NCBI GenBank assembly: GCA_002812745.2
Contig: NCSJ02000085.1
Location: 78,779-142,778 of the forward strand
Length of the DNA: 64,000 nucleotides
Reading direction: 5' to 3'
From: Scytalidium lignicola
Lineage: Eukaryota; Ascomycota; Leotiomycetes
Part shown: positions 46,590-59,161 of the stretch, piece after piece
Position numbering within the stretch: position 1 is the first letter of the stretch
How the letters are laid out: every line of letters begins with the position of its first letter
Notes under the pieces: model-generated
Told to the model about the DNA's origin: nothing
The model's input: only the letters and a program-made list of their open reading frames with translations
The model's database searches: none
Program-made: the position numbers and the translations under genes

Positions 46590-47633
46590 CTATTCCTTCT
46601 CTTCAAACACATGCTTTATTATATTGTCCAATCCTTGCAAGTCTCCTTCTACGGTCCCTGCCTTGTCTTTCTCAACAAAGCCTCGAGTGTACCCTCCCCC
46701 AAAATCAATAATCCACGCATCATCACTCCCGTCGATCAACACATTCTCTGGTTTAGCATCTCCCCACACAATTCCAGCCTGATGTAGTTGTGCCAGCGTG
46801 TCCGTAACCTGATCTGCCCACTTCTGCTTGAGAGAAGCCGGTGTATCAGCCTGCACAGCACAAGCTAACGTGACATAATCGCAATCGATATAAGTTAATA
46901 ACAATCCCATCAGCCGGCCTATATCGTCCTTCACAATTCCGTAAAGGCGGCAAATACGTACATCATGACCTAGATTTGACTCTTCGATATGTCTATAGTT
47001 TTCGAGTTCGCGGAGAGCTAATCGTACTTCACCCCTTCCGTAAGGTTTAAAGAAGCAGACTGTTTTGCCGTTCACCAGGACCTTGCTAGGGGAAGGGCAG
47101 ATGTTGTCTTCAGGACCGGCGATGCAGATTTCGACTTTTGATGGATGAAAGGATGGCCATACCGAACAGAATGTGTAATCATCCAGCTCCACACCTGGAG
47201 GCTTCATGGAGTTTGTCTTCTTACTTGGAATTGGAACTAGCTTTCCGTCAATGGCGTGGAGCGAATAGTAGAGAACTTGTGGGTAGAAGTAATCGCGAAG
47301 GGTTACTGCATGATTCTGTTCTGGTTCTGGAGCCATAGTTTCAAATAGATGTAGACAAGGCTCCAGAGCCCAGTCGTAGAAGTCCTCAGGGCCAGTACCA
47401 TGAAGCTGGTCATGATCGTTTTCTTGGGATCTTTCTGCATCAAGGTAACGAAGATATTCATTTTTCATATGAGGTGAGTCTTCAAGGTTTTCAGGAGCGA
47501 GGCTTATGTAGAAGCATTTGTCGTAGCGACGCACCTCGAGCTCGGACTTGTCGTCGTTGATGCTGAAAAAGAAGCCGTTAACGACATACTTTGACTGTTC
47601 GAATATTTCCTGATCTCCTGCGAGCTGGTCCAT
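46590..47633 (-). CDS. Protein-kinase-like fungal protein
   Basis: Product of 347 aa in one exon, ATG at 47633. The C-terminal third carries the kinase-like catalytic core. GIVWGDAKPENVLID at about 287-301 has the catalytic-loop Asp (D292) and Asn (N297). WIIDFGGGY has the DFG motif at 310-312. The HRD triad reads W-G-D instead of H-R-D, as in many atypical fungal kinase-like proteins related to aminoglycoside phosphotransferases. No clear glycine-rich loop is seen in the N-terminal half, which is an uncharacterised region of about 190 aa. Substrate and role are unknown. It borders the repeat block on its 3' side. Confidence 0.75.
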   Translation of the reverse strand: MDQLAGDQEIFEQSKYVVNGFFFSINDDKSELEVRRYDKCFYISLAPENLEDSPHMKNEYLRYLDAERSQENDHDQLHGTGPEDFYDWALEPCLHLFETMAPEPEQNHAVTLRDYFYPQVLYYSLHAIDGKLVPIPSKKTNSMKPPGVELDDYTFCSVWPSFHPSKVEICIAGPEDNICPSPSKVLVNGKTVCFFKPYGRGEVRLALRELENYRHIEESNLGHDVRICRLYGIVKDDIGRLMGLLLTYIDCDYVTLACAVQADTPASLKQKWADQVTDTLAQLHQAGIVWGDAKPENVLIDGSDDAWIIDFGGGYTRGFVEKDKAGTVEGDLQGLDNIIKHVFEEKE

Positions 47634-48652
47634 TGCAGACGTAAATTTTGGTGGAGGTAATTAAAGGGAGGTGTTCTGGTTACTGTGCTGATCATGAGCG
47701 CAAGTCCTGAGCTCAGATATGGGGGAACATCAAAAGTACCTCCCCGTCACGAAGTGTTGGTTTTGATTTCTTTGTCCTAATATGGTGTTCTAAGCGAGGC
47801 ATACTTTGTATCATGTAAATATATTTGGCGAATCACACGGTCAGGAAGGTCGCATACTCAGTGATCGAATAGGAAATGACAAAGGGAGCTAGTTACACAA
47901 TGATTTCGAGAATGTAGCCGCTTGCGGACACTTAGTAGTTGACCGTACAGCCGCTTGGCACCATCTTTGTTTTAAGTTCTTAAGAGTATAGAGGCTTGAT
48001 AGGATAATGCACGGTCCTGTACCACTTGAGCGGGAATGATACGTTTGAGCCTGTCCGATAACCGTCCCACTGAAAACGTACTAGCATTTTACTACAATAA
48101 GCATCTTTTGTTGGCAGTCACTTGTTTCAATTGTGACAATAGCCTAGGCATTGTCAATCATGCCAGTCACTATGCAGCACTTATTTCCACTTGGCCGTGC
48201 AAGTAACACAATGCCCGTGTAAGATATGGCAACAGAAAGGCCTGACCTTCTCGGTCTATCTCAAAGGCCAAATGATATCAACCAACATTTTGTTGTTGGA
48301 AGTTTAAGGCGCCTCGGAGCAGGATTTTGGTATAAGAGGAAGCAGTCCTCGATGAAAGAATACCTCAGAAACGTCAACCTTCCTACGAACGGCTTTCAGG
48401 ATACCTGTCTCCTGCAAACAATCTTCAAAAAAGAATCTTTCATCCTCTCGATCTTTATTACCGATTTTAATCTTCATATCCTCGTCTTCTTTCCTCATTC
48501 ATACTTGTTTATCATCTCCAGGGTTTATAATGTGTTCGTGAACAAACAGAATATACATATGCGGCCATGTAAGAAGAGGAAGGATTCAATATTGTGCAAC
48601 TGCCAGGGCAAGGGCGCGGAGATCGCACACACGTACAAGGACCTGTGGGGTT
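47634..48652. other. Intergenic, 1.0 kb
   Basis: Between the kinase-like gene and the small zinc-binding gene. An ATG-initiated frame at 48226-48693 (155 aa) has no recognised domain and overlaps the next gene in another frame, so it is probably its 5' leader. Confidence 0.4.
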
Positions 48653-48865
48653 ATGCACAGCACAGACGTGCAGGACGACAGTTCCTACTGTGATCGGGAT
48701 GACTGCCGTATTCAACGAATGATGCGACATGGATGGACATGTCATCGTTGCCGGGAGCCTGGCAATAGAGGATGGAATTGCGTGGGTCCTCCAGGTGGGT
48801 CGTTCGCCAGTTGCGGGCATGAGATTTGCGCTGCATATTGTTGGTTCACTAGAGCCGGTGAATAA
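48653..48865 (+). CDS. Small Cys-rich putative zinc-binding protein
   Basis: Product of 70 aa from the ATG at 48653. The core has paired cysteines: WTCHRC, then WNC, then SCGHEICAAYC. This spacing recalls the small fungal proteins whose zinc ribbon ends in a CGH..C..C motif, of unknown function. No intron or homologue can be verified here. An upstream exon is possible, since the region before it is open in another frame. Confidence is limited by the short length. Confidence 0.45.
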   Translation: MHSTDVQDDSSYCDRDDCRIQRMMRHGWTCHRCREPGNRGWNCVGPPGGSFASCGHEICAAYCWFTRAGE

Positions 48866-49993
48866 AATGCCCTAGTGGCATGAATAATATACTCAAGAAG
48901 TAAGTACTCTCTTCTTTTTGATTATCCCTAGGGCTTGTAGCTAATAACAGAATGCATTCAGTAGAGCAATATGTTATCTAAGAAAGAGGATTAGGCAAAT
49001 ATGTAATAGGGGAGACGAGGACTGAGGATTATTTCACTATAAAGATATTTGAACTTGTACAATATAAAGATGCAATGAAAGTAAATGAAGATGTGATTAT
49101 ATTACAAGATGACATCTGATCTTTAATGTTTCTGTTAGTGTATTTCTGTATCGGCTTGAATTGTTAACAAGGGAACCAACTGTATCAGTATCGTGATTAA
49201 ATAATCTTCATTAGGATTCTGGTTATGTTCGTCAATAATGAGAACTCTAGTAGTATTCGCAGTAGAAGCTACTAAAGAGATTGTCTTAACAGCCCATGAA
49301 CTACTTGAAAAAAAAAGACTTTGTATTGACGGTTCTAGCTAATTGCTCTATTAACCCTTTGCATATTGTGAAATCGACCTTCTGTAGATATACCTTGTTT
49401 TCTTTGTCCAAGTTTTCCTTTTAAAATATCAAATGTAAAATTTTTTGATATTGTAGTAAATATGTTTAATGAGTTTTTCTAGAATTCACTGATCAACTTT
49501 GTCATATGTCTACTCAATTCTTCTCTGAGAAGATGAGTTGGATTGAAATAGAGTGTCGAAGATAGCATTCTCGAGGGTAGTACCGTAGTAGTCAGGGGTA
49601 TAATTGCTTTTAGTATTGTCAGTAAAACAATCGTAAATACAGTATTCCATATGTTTACATCTGGTGTGACATTATTTACCTACATTTGGACGTGTTGATC
49701 TAGTGCTTCATGTGAACTTGCAAGACTATAATAATAACATTTTTATTATCATTGCAAACTTCTTTGAATTATAATAATGTTATTAATAAAATTTTAGTAT
49801 ATAATATTTGTAAAACTTAGTACTTTATGTATACANTTTTTATAGTCTTTTTTTATATGTTGATATACTTATAATGAGACTTGTTTTATATCTGATATAT
49901 TCATATACTCTATATANTTTTTACCTTCCAAAACTAACCTAACATACAAAACCCCCTTTAAAGAAAGGGGGGCTAAACACACAAACAAACATC
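48866..49993. other. AT-rich stretch with two Ns
   Basis: 1.1 kb of AT-rich DNA with single Ns near 49836 and 49917 beside T runs. A decayed frame on the minus strand around 49150-49310 reads SSWAVKTISLVAS and TTRVLIIDEHNQNPNEDYL, which I cannot assign. Probably a RIP-degraded relic. Confidence 0.4.
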
Positions 49994-52172
49994 TCACCAA
50001 TCTAAAGGCTTCGTCCCACTCGCCCCAATCCCACTAGGCAACTGAATCTTCTTTGACAGCCTACTACTCGCCTCCTGCAGCTTTTTAAACAACTGCATCC
50101 CAAACTTATCATAAACCTGCAAAAGTCCCCCGGAACTCAGCAACTCCTCCTCAATCTGATCCAGTCTAAATGGGAACGTCTTCCCACCACAACTAATCTC
50201 GCGATCTCGGACATTGATCGCGACCTCAGAGCCTTCTTGCACGAGTGTGTAGAATTCCTCGTCATCGAGCTTGATGCCTAGGAGCCCGTTGTTGGCTTGG
50301 TTTCGACGGTAGATGAAGGCATAGGATTTAGCAATCACGGCTTCGATACCGGCGGCTTGGAGGGCCTTGGGCGCTTGTTCGCGGGAGGAGCCGGTGCCGA
50401 AGGACTTCTCTGCCACGACGATGGTGGCTCCGGCTTGGGCTCTGTCGTAGAATTCGGGACGTGTGTAGCAGAAGGCGCCGCGGCCGAGGGCTTCTCGGTC
50501 GGTGAGCATGCATTTGTCTGTTGGGATGAGACTGTCGGTGTCGACATTGTCGCCGAAGCGCTGGACTTTGCCTTTGATGACGTCTGGGAGGTGGTTGGTC
50601 TTTGTCTCTGAGGAGGATTCTTTTGATGGTTCGGGAGCGGTGCTGGGGAGTAAGGTGGGTTCGGAGTAGTCTGGGGATTTCATTTCTTCATTTTTCCAGT
50701 ATGCTCGCATTTCGTCGTATTCATCTAGGTTTATTCGTTGGAGGATTGGTTGGGGGTCTTTTAAGGACATGGAGAAGCTGGAGGCCGCTACAGTTGCGGC
50801 TGAGGCAATGTTTGCGATAGAGCCTGTTTTTGGAGTTAGAATGAATAGTTTAAGGGGTGTAAAAGTAAAATAACCAAAAAGAGAATAAAAACAAAAACAA
50901 GCAAAGGATAAAAAGGAAAAGGAATATCATACCAGGTCCCATTCTATCGCGGAAATTTCTATTCTGTGATGAAAGCCATACCTCCCCACTCGCAGCTTGG
51001 TCAATACCCATACCAACACAATAACTACACCCAGGAGCCCCAATGGTAAATCCAGCTTTCTCATACTCCTCCAACACACCAAGCCCCTTCAGCCGGTTGA
51101 TAATCTTCGTCGAGCCCGGCGTCACACGTCTTAACCCGGGAGCCGAAGGGGTCATCCCCATCTTCATAGCCTCTCTCAAAACAAGCGCACCCAGGATAAG
51201 ATCCTCCTCAGTCGTCGTACACGCCCCAATGAAACAACCCTGAAGTGGTGGCAGCGTTGCTTCTGTAACAGGAACAACATTATCAGGAGAAGGATACAGG
51301 GCAATAAAATGATTCAATTTGGAGAGGTCAATGTCATAAGAGCCGGCATACTGCGCTCCTTCATCCGGTTGGAAGTAGAGACTATTCGACTTGTGCTTCT
51401 TCACAGGCCGCTTCTCCATGTACTGAAGCGTGACGGAATCAGGTACCACACAGGCGCCAATTCCACCGAACTCGGTCGTCATGTTAGCGATGGCAAATCG
51501 TGCGTCGCAGGAGAGGTATTGGAGTCCTTCACCGGTGTACTCAACCAGTCGGCCAGCCGCTACGGTATTGCGTTTAAGCTCCTTCATGACGCCGAGGATA
51601 ACGTCTTTCCCACTCAGGCCCACTGGAGGTACGCCTGAGAAGTTGATCCTCACAACTTCAGGGACTTCGAGGTATGTCTCGCCGGTAATGACTTGGATGA
51701 CGAGGTCAGTTGGACCCATCCCAATGGCCAGCGCACCTAGTGCTCCCGCAGAGCCCGTATGTGAATCGGCGCCGATGACGAGCATGCCTGGCTGGCATCT
51801 CGCGCGATAAAACTCGGTATGCATGATGGTGGTGTTTGGCGGGCTGTAATTATCGCCCAAGTCCATCTCCTTTGCAATGTTCTCGCAGGACTCGATGACG
51901 GCGCGTTCTCTGGGTCGGTCGTTGACGCGCGGGTCTACGATGTGGTCGGGAGCAAGCCAGAAACGGTCTTTGCGGTGGAAGCCGGGACGACCAAGACGGT
52001 TGTACATCTTTTCCATACCGAACCATGCTGCCTCAGAGGAGAGCAGCCAGTCGGGGGCGATGCGGATGACATCTCCTGGAGAGACGGTGGGAGATTGGAG
52101 GCCGATGGCATGCTGGACGAGGATCTTTTCGCAGACGGTTAAAGGTCTGCGCTGTTGAGTCTCTGCTGCCAT
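49994..52172 (-). CDS. Aconitase-superfamily hydro-lyase (3-isopropylmalate-dehydratase-like), 2 exons
   Basis: Exons (minus strand): 52172-50933 and 50823-49994. The intron is 109 bp with a GTATGA donor and an AACAG acceptor, phase 1. The product is 689 aa, with large and small subunits fused as in fungal isopropylmalate dehydratases. The large half has GADSHT at 134-139 and the three [4Fe-4S] ligands C318 (GACTT) and C382/C385 (GCSYC). The small half has the swivel domain with GTGSSREQAP, its Arg at 561. All catalytic hallmarks are present. It is shorter than the roughly 760-780 aa usual for the leucine-pathway enzyme and diverges at its N-terminus (MAAETQQRRPLTVCEKIL). It may therefore be a paralogue acting on another hydroxy-acid. 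The start sits in a strong CCATGG context. It is divergent from the MFS transporter at 54602. Confidence 0.85.
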
Positions 52173-54601
52173 GGTGGTGGTGGTGGTTACGGTGATAGCA
52201 ATAGCTACTCTGGTTGTGCTTGGGGGCAGAAGGATGAGGTGATGGTTGGGGATGGTGGAAGGGTAGAGGGGTATAAGGTGTAGGCGTCAAGGGATGAGGG
52301 GCAGGTGCAGTAGCCACACGAAGCTTGGGCAGCTTCAGGGTCGACGTGGGATTGCCACATTAACTTTTTCACCTCTAGTCTTAGTTCATGACATTATCTC
52401 GACGGTCATTTGATGACTTCCTTTGTCCAGTCTGGCGGGATCCGGCACGGGGAGTTGTGAGATGCTGCATCTGGGGATTTGCCGATCCGATATAATTCCC
52501 CGCACGGCACCGACAGAGTGGATGAGCACGTGTGCAACGGGCCTGGAGGAGTGATTGTGCGCAGGCATAATTTGATCGGTTCCAACAGAGAGACTTGGTT
52601 GCTGTGTGTGGTTTTGCTTGACACGTTTGGGTTTGTAATCGAGGCGTTCGTGGTGGAGGCAAGCAAGCTTCTCCTAAGACTTCTTCAAGCCTTTTTTCAA
52701 GCCTTAGATCTAAGACGGTAGCATCCGAACAGCCTGGTTCTCTGAAGCCTCTCTCTTTCGGATGTGCGGCAACAGGCAATTAGGAGTGTAGCTATTGGGT
52801 CTCGGTGTGTCTGGGCGTCTCTGGGCGTCTCTGGGCCCTTGTTGGGTTGCTGGTCCTGCGCAAGAGTGCCGTCGTGGCAGCGTGGTCGACCGCATCTGCC
52901 GTCCTGAGCCCACGGCAAATGAGTGATGGTCAACTGCCGTTGGTGTGCGTAGGTGGTCCTGTGAAGACCCGAATAGCTTCAACCACAAAGGCCAAGGCAA
53001 CGAACTGCTGGACCGAGAAAACAATAGTGAATTAAATGGATACCATCTTCCCCATTTTACTCCTTGCGATTCTTGACGTGGGGCCATGGGGCCTTTATGG
53101 AGTTTCAACCTTCAGCCCATGGGGTATTACGGGGTCCAATGTTTGCTCCCCAAACTTCTTTCCCCAACTCTCGCCTCCCCAGTGAGCCCACCTTTCACCA
53201 ATGTAGTCCATCCATACCGTATGATCTGTACCTGCAGGGTTTCTCTAAGTGCTGACTTGACTTTCCCCATCATTCTTCTGATTTATTGATTGATTAATGA
53301 CTCTTCTGCTGGAAAAGGCCAGGTAAAAACATACTTCTAATGTTGGACTACACATACACGTGACATACTACTCCCTCTTTTCTTATGCACACTCATACTC
53401 GTTTGATAATATTACTCGATCTGCTGGCAGATGATGGCTAATTCGGGCATGATTAAATTAATTATAGATCTTGGCGTCTCTTATGTCCCCGGAGGCGGTG
53501 AACACAGCGTAGCTAGAACGCTCCTTTTAATGGTACCGAATTCCCCATATCGAATGTACGTTACGTGTCCTAGAAACTGCCTACTACACTACTATGTGTT
53601 GCATATCGGTCAGATGGCAAAACTGGATGGCAAATGGATGTATATATCCTTGCGTGCATCATCTAAATTCTACCACGTGGTGGACGGCAGCTCCGTTGTA
53701 AGCTGTAACCACAAGCGCGGGTCATGAAATTGCCATCTTCGTTGCTTTTTCCACGGACCATGGCTGATCTTCTACATCACGTGAAACTGGTCTGTGGCTT
53801 TCAGCTGTGGAATTGTTGTGTGGATCTAGGTTACTTGGTGCTGTAGCATTCATTCGGCTGTTGTCTCCATGTTGGTGTTGATTGTGCAAGTAATAGATGT
53901 TGCATTCGCTATACACGCACAGCACTTGTACAAGTACTTCGAGGTCGCACAGCAGTTCATATACTGCATATGTACTGCACTTCTCCCTCCAACTTCCTTT
54001 TTCGCAGCGAGTACATTGTTTCTCTTTTGATTCTCTCCATTCTTACTGTGATTCGCCACTCTCCTTTCCACTCATGGGTTTGACCCAAGCGGCAAAACAA
54101 ACCAAGTATAGTGGGTCGTAGCTAAAAATTTAGGGGGCTTGGATATCCCATCTATCCACACAACCAATGACCATGCTTAGCTTAGCTGTCTCTCTCTCTC
54201 GCCCCCAGCGGCCGAACCAGACTGGGGTAAAGGTCATCTCCCCGGCCGTGCCCCATACAAAAAAATCCTGCACGGGGAAAATGGGTAGCATTAATTGTAT
54301 TGCTGAGGGGTCTGTGATATGAAGTACGAAGAAAACCCAGTTGGCGGTTTTCTGCAGGGATTTTCTTTCACTATCCTCAGCCTCCCTTCTCCATCCAACC
54401 CTGCACTCACTCGTGGCCGTGTCTGCGTGCTTTCGTATATGTATATAGTCTCTCGTTGCAGACCTCTCTTCTCTCCCTTCCCGTCCTTGTAGATCTCCCT
54501 CCCCCAGATTCTCACCCCTCAACCCCAAGTCTGCACCGAGCACGAGTTTCAGAAGTTCAAAAGGGTTTTCCTCCTACTACTGTTGCTGCTGCGAAAGAAA
54601 G
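52173..54601. promoter_or_regulatory. 2.4-kb divergent intergenic region
   Basis: This region lies between the divergent aconitase-like and transporter genes, so it should hold both promoters. For the transporter there is a TATA-like string (TATATGTATATA) near 54436 and a long pyrimidine-rich stretch (54361-54600) typical of highly expressed fungal genes. The many short frames here, including an ATG-initiated one of 98 aa at 53431-53727, show no recognised domain. Confidence 0.5.
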
Positions 54602-56236
54602 ATGATCAGCAACGAACGCAATACGCCTCTTCTGGCGAATTGGAAATGTCTCATCATCTGTTGCGTCGTTTCCATGGCCAACTGTCAGTATGGCTTTGAT
54701 ACTGCTGCCGTCGCTGGCTTCCAGGCCATGACCGGTTTCCTTCAGGTTTTTGGATACAAGGATCCCACCAGACCTTCCGGGTACAACATCCACACCAAGC
54801 CCCAGCAACTTATCAGCTCCTTCCTCAACGTCGGTACCATCATTGGCACCATCTTGACTGGTCCCTTCGCTCACCGATTCGGCCGGAAACCAGCCATCTG
54901 GTTGGCGTGCGTTGTCTCCCTGGTTGCTTGCGGCGTCCAGGTCGGCTCGACTTCTCTTGGTGGTCTCTACGCCGGAAGAATCATCCTCGGTCTGTCCAAT
55001 GGCTTCTTCATCACCTTCTCCAACGTCTATGCTGTCGAGGCCGCTCCACCACATCTTCGAGGTATTTTGGTCTCTTTCTTTGGCTTCTGGGTCAACATCG
55101 GCAGCATCCTCGGCGCTGTGGCTGATAACTACACCAAGAACAAGATCAACAAGCTATCCTATCAGATCCCGCTTGCTTCGCTCTTTGCCATCCCAACCCT
55201 TCTGGCCTTCTTCATGATCTTCGTCCCCGAGTCCCCGCGTTGGCTGCTGCTCCAGGGTCGTGAAGCCGAGGCCCGTCACTCCCTTGAGCGTCTTAGGGGA
55301 ACATCGTTGACACCTGATCTCCTGGATGAAGAGTTTGTTGAGATGCAGCGTGGTATCGAGGAGGAGAAGGAACTCTCTGGCTCAGCCTCGCTCTATGACA
55401 TGTTCAAGGGAACGGATCTGAGACGAACTTTCCTCTGCGTTATTGCCATTGCCTCGCATGCCGCCTCTGGAATCTGGTTCATCATATCCTACGGCACATT
55501 CTTCTTCCAAGTGGCCAACATCGCCAACCCCTTCCAGGCCTCCATCCTCTCGAATGTCATGGGGTTTGCCGGCGTCCTCGTCGGCATGTACCTTACGCAA
55601 AATCTCTTCGGCCGCCGACCCATGATGATGATTGGTTCTGCTGGTTGTGCAGCTTGCATGTTAGCCATTGCCGTGGCTTACACAGTTTCGCCAAATTCCC
55701 AAGCAGCTGGACGTGCCTTAGTTGGTTTCGCACTCATGTTCAACTTCTTCTACAATGGATTCGTGGGCACAATCAGCTGGCCGGTTGCCGGTGAGATTGT
55801 CAGCTCGAGATTGCGTGTTCTGACTATGGGTCTGTCGACCGGTGTTAATTACTTCTTCAATTGGTTGATCTCGTACTGCTCACCTTATTTCCTCAATACC
55901 ACCGATCTTAACTGGGGTCCGAAGTATGGTTATATCTGGGCTGGTTCCAACCTGATCTGTCTCGGTAAGTTCAAAACACATACCCCAAGACTTTAAATTT
56001 TTTTTTACAAAATCGCATGAACTAACTCTCGGATTCTAGTTGTCTTCTTCCTATTCATTCCTGAGATGAAGGGACGTTCTCTCGAAGAGGTCGACGAGAT
56101 GTTCCAGAATCGCGTGCCTCGACGACAATTCCCCAAGTACCAGTGCGTGTCATCGGAGCGCGCTCGGGAAATGACTGTAAAACATACCGATGAGAACAAG
56201 GAAGGAGCTGTACAGATCGAAAATGCTCAAGTTTAA
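54602..56236 (+). CDS. MFS sugar-type transporter, 2 exons
   Basis: Exons 54602-55964 and 56040-56236, with a 75-bp intron (GTAAGT donor, branch-like CTAAC near 56021, TCTAG acceptor, phase 1). Product of 519 aa with about twelve membrane segments. Sugar-porter marks are present: GPFAHRFGRKPA between TM2 and TM3, GRIILGLSNGF, PESPRWLLLQGR after TM6, GRRPMMM, and PEMKGRSLEEVDEMF after TM12 (the family consensus is PETKGR). It imports a hexose, disaccharide or related polyol in symport with protons at the plasma membrane; the substrate cannot be told. The N-terminus is short before the first helix. The C-terminal tail after about residue 455 is hydrophilic. Confidence 0.9.
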
Positions 56237-56875
56237 AAACGGAATGATCCCAGGGATTGGGCTTTGTATGATAATTTTTTTGAGCTGGATGATACGCGCC
56301 GTTGCGTTGTAACGATGAGACTGAAGTAGGAAAAGGAAGAGGGACTTGCATTGAGCATGACCCCAACCCCTAGACTTCACCACTTTGTATTTATTTCGCA
56401 CCAAGCGTCAAATGCCCTCAATATGAATAATGAGCATATAACTTATTTTCTCTTGTGACTATATGATATTATGCATTGCAGATATGATCAACCTCTGAGG
56501 TGTCTTCACTATGTAAATCTGCTGAAGCAGTCTCTTAGTATCTCTTCCAATCCTCTCTTTCCTTAATGCCAGGCAAAGCTGATGTTAACACACTTGTTTC
56601 AATAGTTCTGAGGCCAGAGAGTAATCCTTTCTTGGCAACAAGCTAGTCTAAAAGAACCATCCAATCATCTCCAATGAGGATTTGCTGGATCTAAATTGCA
56701 CTGTGCTGCACTCCCAACTTGTTAGTTGAACAAGCCTAGGCCAGAACATACCGTTTACATAATCCTAAACTCCTAGTTACAGAAACCTTTGTTAAAAAGT
56801 AACGCATCTAAGTATATAATAAATACTATTTAGCATATCAAACTGTATAGGTCTCCAATATTTTTAGGAACTAAA
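56237..56875. other. Intergenic, 0.64 kb
   Basis: Transporter 3' region. No gene is seen. Confidence 0.5.
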
Positions 56876-57180
56876 ATGGCTTTTTTAAGACATAAAGATA
56901 AGAGGAAAGTTAGAAACAACTGTCAAATGTTAAAACACGAAGCCGAAAACGAATTACCAGGTTTAAAGATGGAGAATATGTTATCAATCTCGGCGAGAAA
57001 TTTCATTGTAGGAAACAGCGTGAGGAAGCAGCTTTGCAAAAACAAGCTAAGATTATATAAAAAGAGGCGCAGATCAAGAAGATATATCTTGAAGAGTTGA
57101 AGGAATAAAAAGCAAAGGAAAAGAGCACAAAGCGTCAATTCGACGTATTAGTCAAAGAAGAAGACTAAATAGCATATTAT
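56876..57180 (+). pseudogene. Possible pogo/Fot1 transposase tail relic
   Basis: A frame running about 56982-57170 reads as a Lys/Glu/Gln-rich helical tail (CRKQREEAALQKQAKII, stop, KEAQIKKIYLEELKE, stop, KAKEKSTKRQFD). The two stops are TAA. Such charged tails are common at the C-terminus of fungal pogo-type transposases. No DDE core was identified, so the assignment is tentative. Confidence 0.35.
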
Positions 57181-58387
57181 ATCAACATACCTATTGGTTG
57201 AAACATCTAATAAACCAGTCGATTCATTACACTTAAAGGAACTACAACATCTATAGATAAAGCAAGAAGTCGATTTTATGTTGGATGGTACATACAAGTT
57301 TCGATCAAGCTAACATACCGCCGTAAACAACGTCACTATACAGAGAATCGTTAACGACTCATGAGTGATAGATTTCACATTTATTACAAGAATTAAAACA
57401 ACAACAACAAATCAAGAATCGAGAGCAAACACAGAACTATTACGGTTAAGTTAAGATTTTGTTAGGTTCAAGGAGTAAAAGCATCAAAACATTTGTCCTT
57501 TCTTTTATTTAGATGCAAGTTGTATGGCAAATTGTAAGTACAGCTATCGCCGAAAGGTTACCGGTTTTTGTGAGGTGACGAACTTTTGCTGTTAAACCCC
57601 TCTCCCAGTCCCATATACACACCTTATAATAAACATCCTATAAGAATCTGCCTCATCGAGATGGACCGCACAAGAGACGGGCCGTTTTAAGCTTATTGAT
57701 GTAATAAGAAAAATTCAACGTCCAATAGCAAAAGTACCGCATACCCGTGACAGTGATAATAATAGTGAGGCTGGCAGAACTTCAAGGTACAGCCATGAAA
57801 TATGGAGACTTAAGTACTTTAACTGGCTAACCGAAATGTGAAGGATTTACGAGACCAAGACCATCCGCTTTAACTTTGTCTGTCTGCCTCTTATCGATTG
57901 ATCATTTACTGAGAGTTCTAAGGAGCACGGAACTAAATAAAGCACCTACGCTAGCTCCGTTCCCTCGTCGTAGGTCTCAACATCCAGACCTCGGTTTTCT
58001 TGGCCTTTAAAGTCACTTTGCAGTTTATACTAACGATATAAATTTCTCAAACGTAATTGAACAAGAACAGAACGATACTCAAGTACGAACGCCTCGTCAT
58101 ATTTCTTAAGCAGAATATATAAAGGATATACCAAAGAATAAGTTTTGTTTCCCCCCTTTTGTAACTTTGACTCCCGATACACTAGTTATGTCCCCATAGA
58201 TTCTCATACAGCTTAGAGTAGTTTTGAATATAATGTAAGAAACGTTAAGCAGGAAGCTTTTTAAGTATTATCAATTTCTTCTTGGTACTTAGAGACGATT
58301 AACACTTAGCTCACACCTTTCACACAGCGATACGAAAATATTAGATATCAGATTGAAATTATTGTCTTTCTTATATTAAATTAAGGT
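57181..58387. other. Gene-poor stretch, 1.2 kb
   Basis: No frame of note and no repeat boundary recognised. Possibly further transposon debris. Confidence 0.4.
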
Positions 58388-59161
58388 TTATTCTTGTCGG
58401 TTTTCCACGTCGCTTACTTCATGTGGTTCTCTCACGAGTACCCATGATTTCCCTTCACTTTCATTACCTCCATATTTCGTCATGTCGAGATCCTCAGACC
58501 CTAGGACACGGAATCCATGACTCTCAAACAAATGCTTCGATCTTGGTCTTGCTACAACAAATGTTCTCCTCCCTGTTTTATCGGCTACTTCATTGCAGTA
58601 TCGTGTAAGCCAACTTCCCAGGCCTTTCCTTTGGTAGTCTGGGTGGACCATAGTCCCCTTTCGGTCTAAGATACGATTAGAATGAACTACTACTCTGGGA
58701 TCACATACGATAGTCTTTCTTTGGATCGTAACCGTATTTCTTCGCAACTTGCAGTAACTCGAAAAACTCAGCTTCCAGACTGGAATTATGCCCCTGAGGT
58801 GGTGGATGCTCATCCTTCAGCAAAGACATTTGCTCTGCGGTTAAAGTGTATGGAATAATGAGGCAGGTGAATGTTACAAGCTTTCTGCAAGCGTGTTAGC
58901 CGGCATCACTTATTGTAATCATTATAGGATAATTATTTACCCTGCCGCACGGTCAGTAATCTTGTAGGCCTTTCTATCCGGCAGACTATTCCTCAGTCCA
59001 AATTCTCTCACGAGCCAATTGTGTTCATCTGATGAAGCTGCATCAAGCATCAACGGTCTCCAAATATCGTTATTCTTCCATGCTGCGCAGTCAACGCGCA
59101 CTAGGTCTGGGGTATCAAGTAGAGATGCTTCAGCGATTTCAAGTTCCATGGCTGTATCCAT
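58388..59161 (-). CDS. GNAT-family N-acetyltransferase, 3 exons
   Basis: Exons (minus strand): 59161-58941, 58884-58709 and 58665-58388. Introns of 56 bp (GTAAAT/GCAG, with a GCTAAC branch) and 43 bp (GTATGT/TTAG, with a TTCTAAT branch). Product of 224 aa. The N-terminal part reads LEIAEASLLDTPDLVRVDC. The middle is a charged stretch with PPPQGHN. The acetyl-CoA motif A follows the second splice (MVHPDYQRKGLGSWL), then ARPRSKHLFESHGFRVLG. This matches the common fungal GNAT type, and the splicing rejoins conserved sequence exactly. Its substrate is unknown. It lies head-to-head with the C6 regulator at 59545 (383 bp apart). Confidence 0.85.

Noticed and set aside
48226..48693. 155-aa ATG-initiated frame
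   Set aside because: No domain, and overlaps the better supported zinc-binding frame.
50297..50611. Gly-rich frame antisense to the aconitase-like gene
   Set aside because: Shadow of a conserved coding exon.
53431..53727. 98-aa ATG-initiated frame in the divergent promoter region
   Set aside because: No domain or codon pattern to support it.
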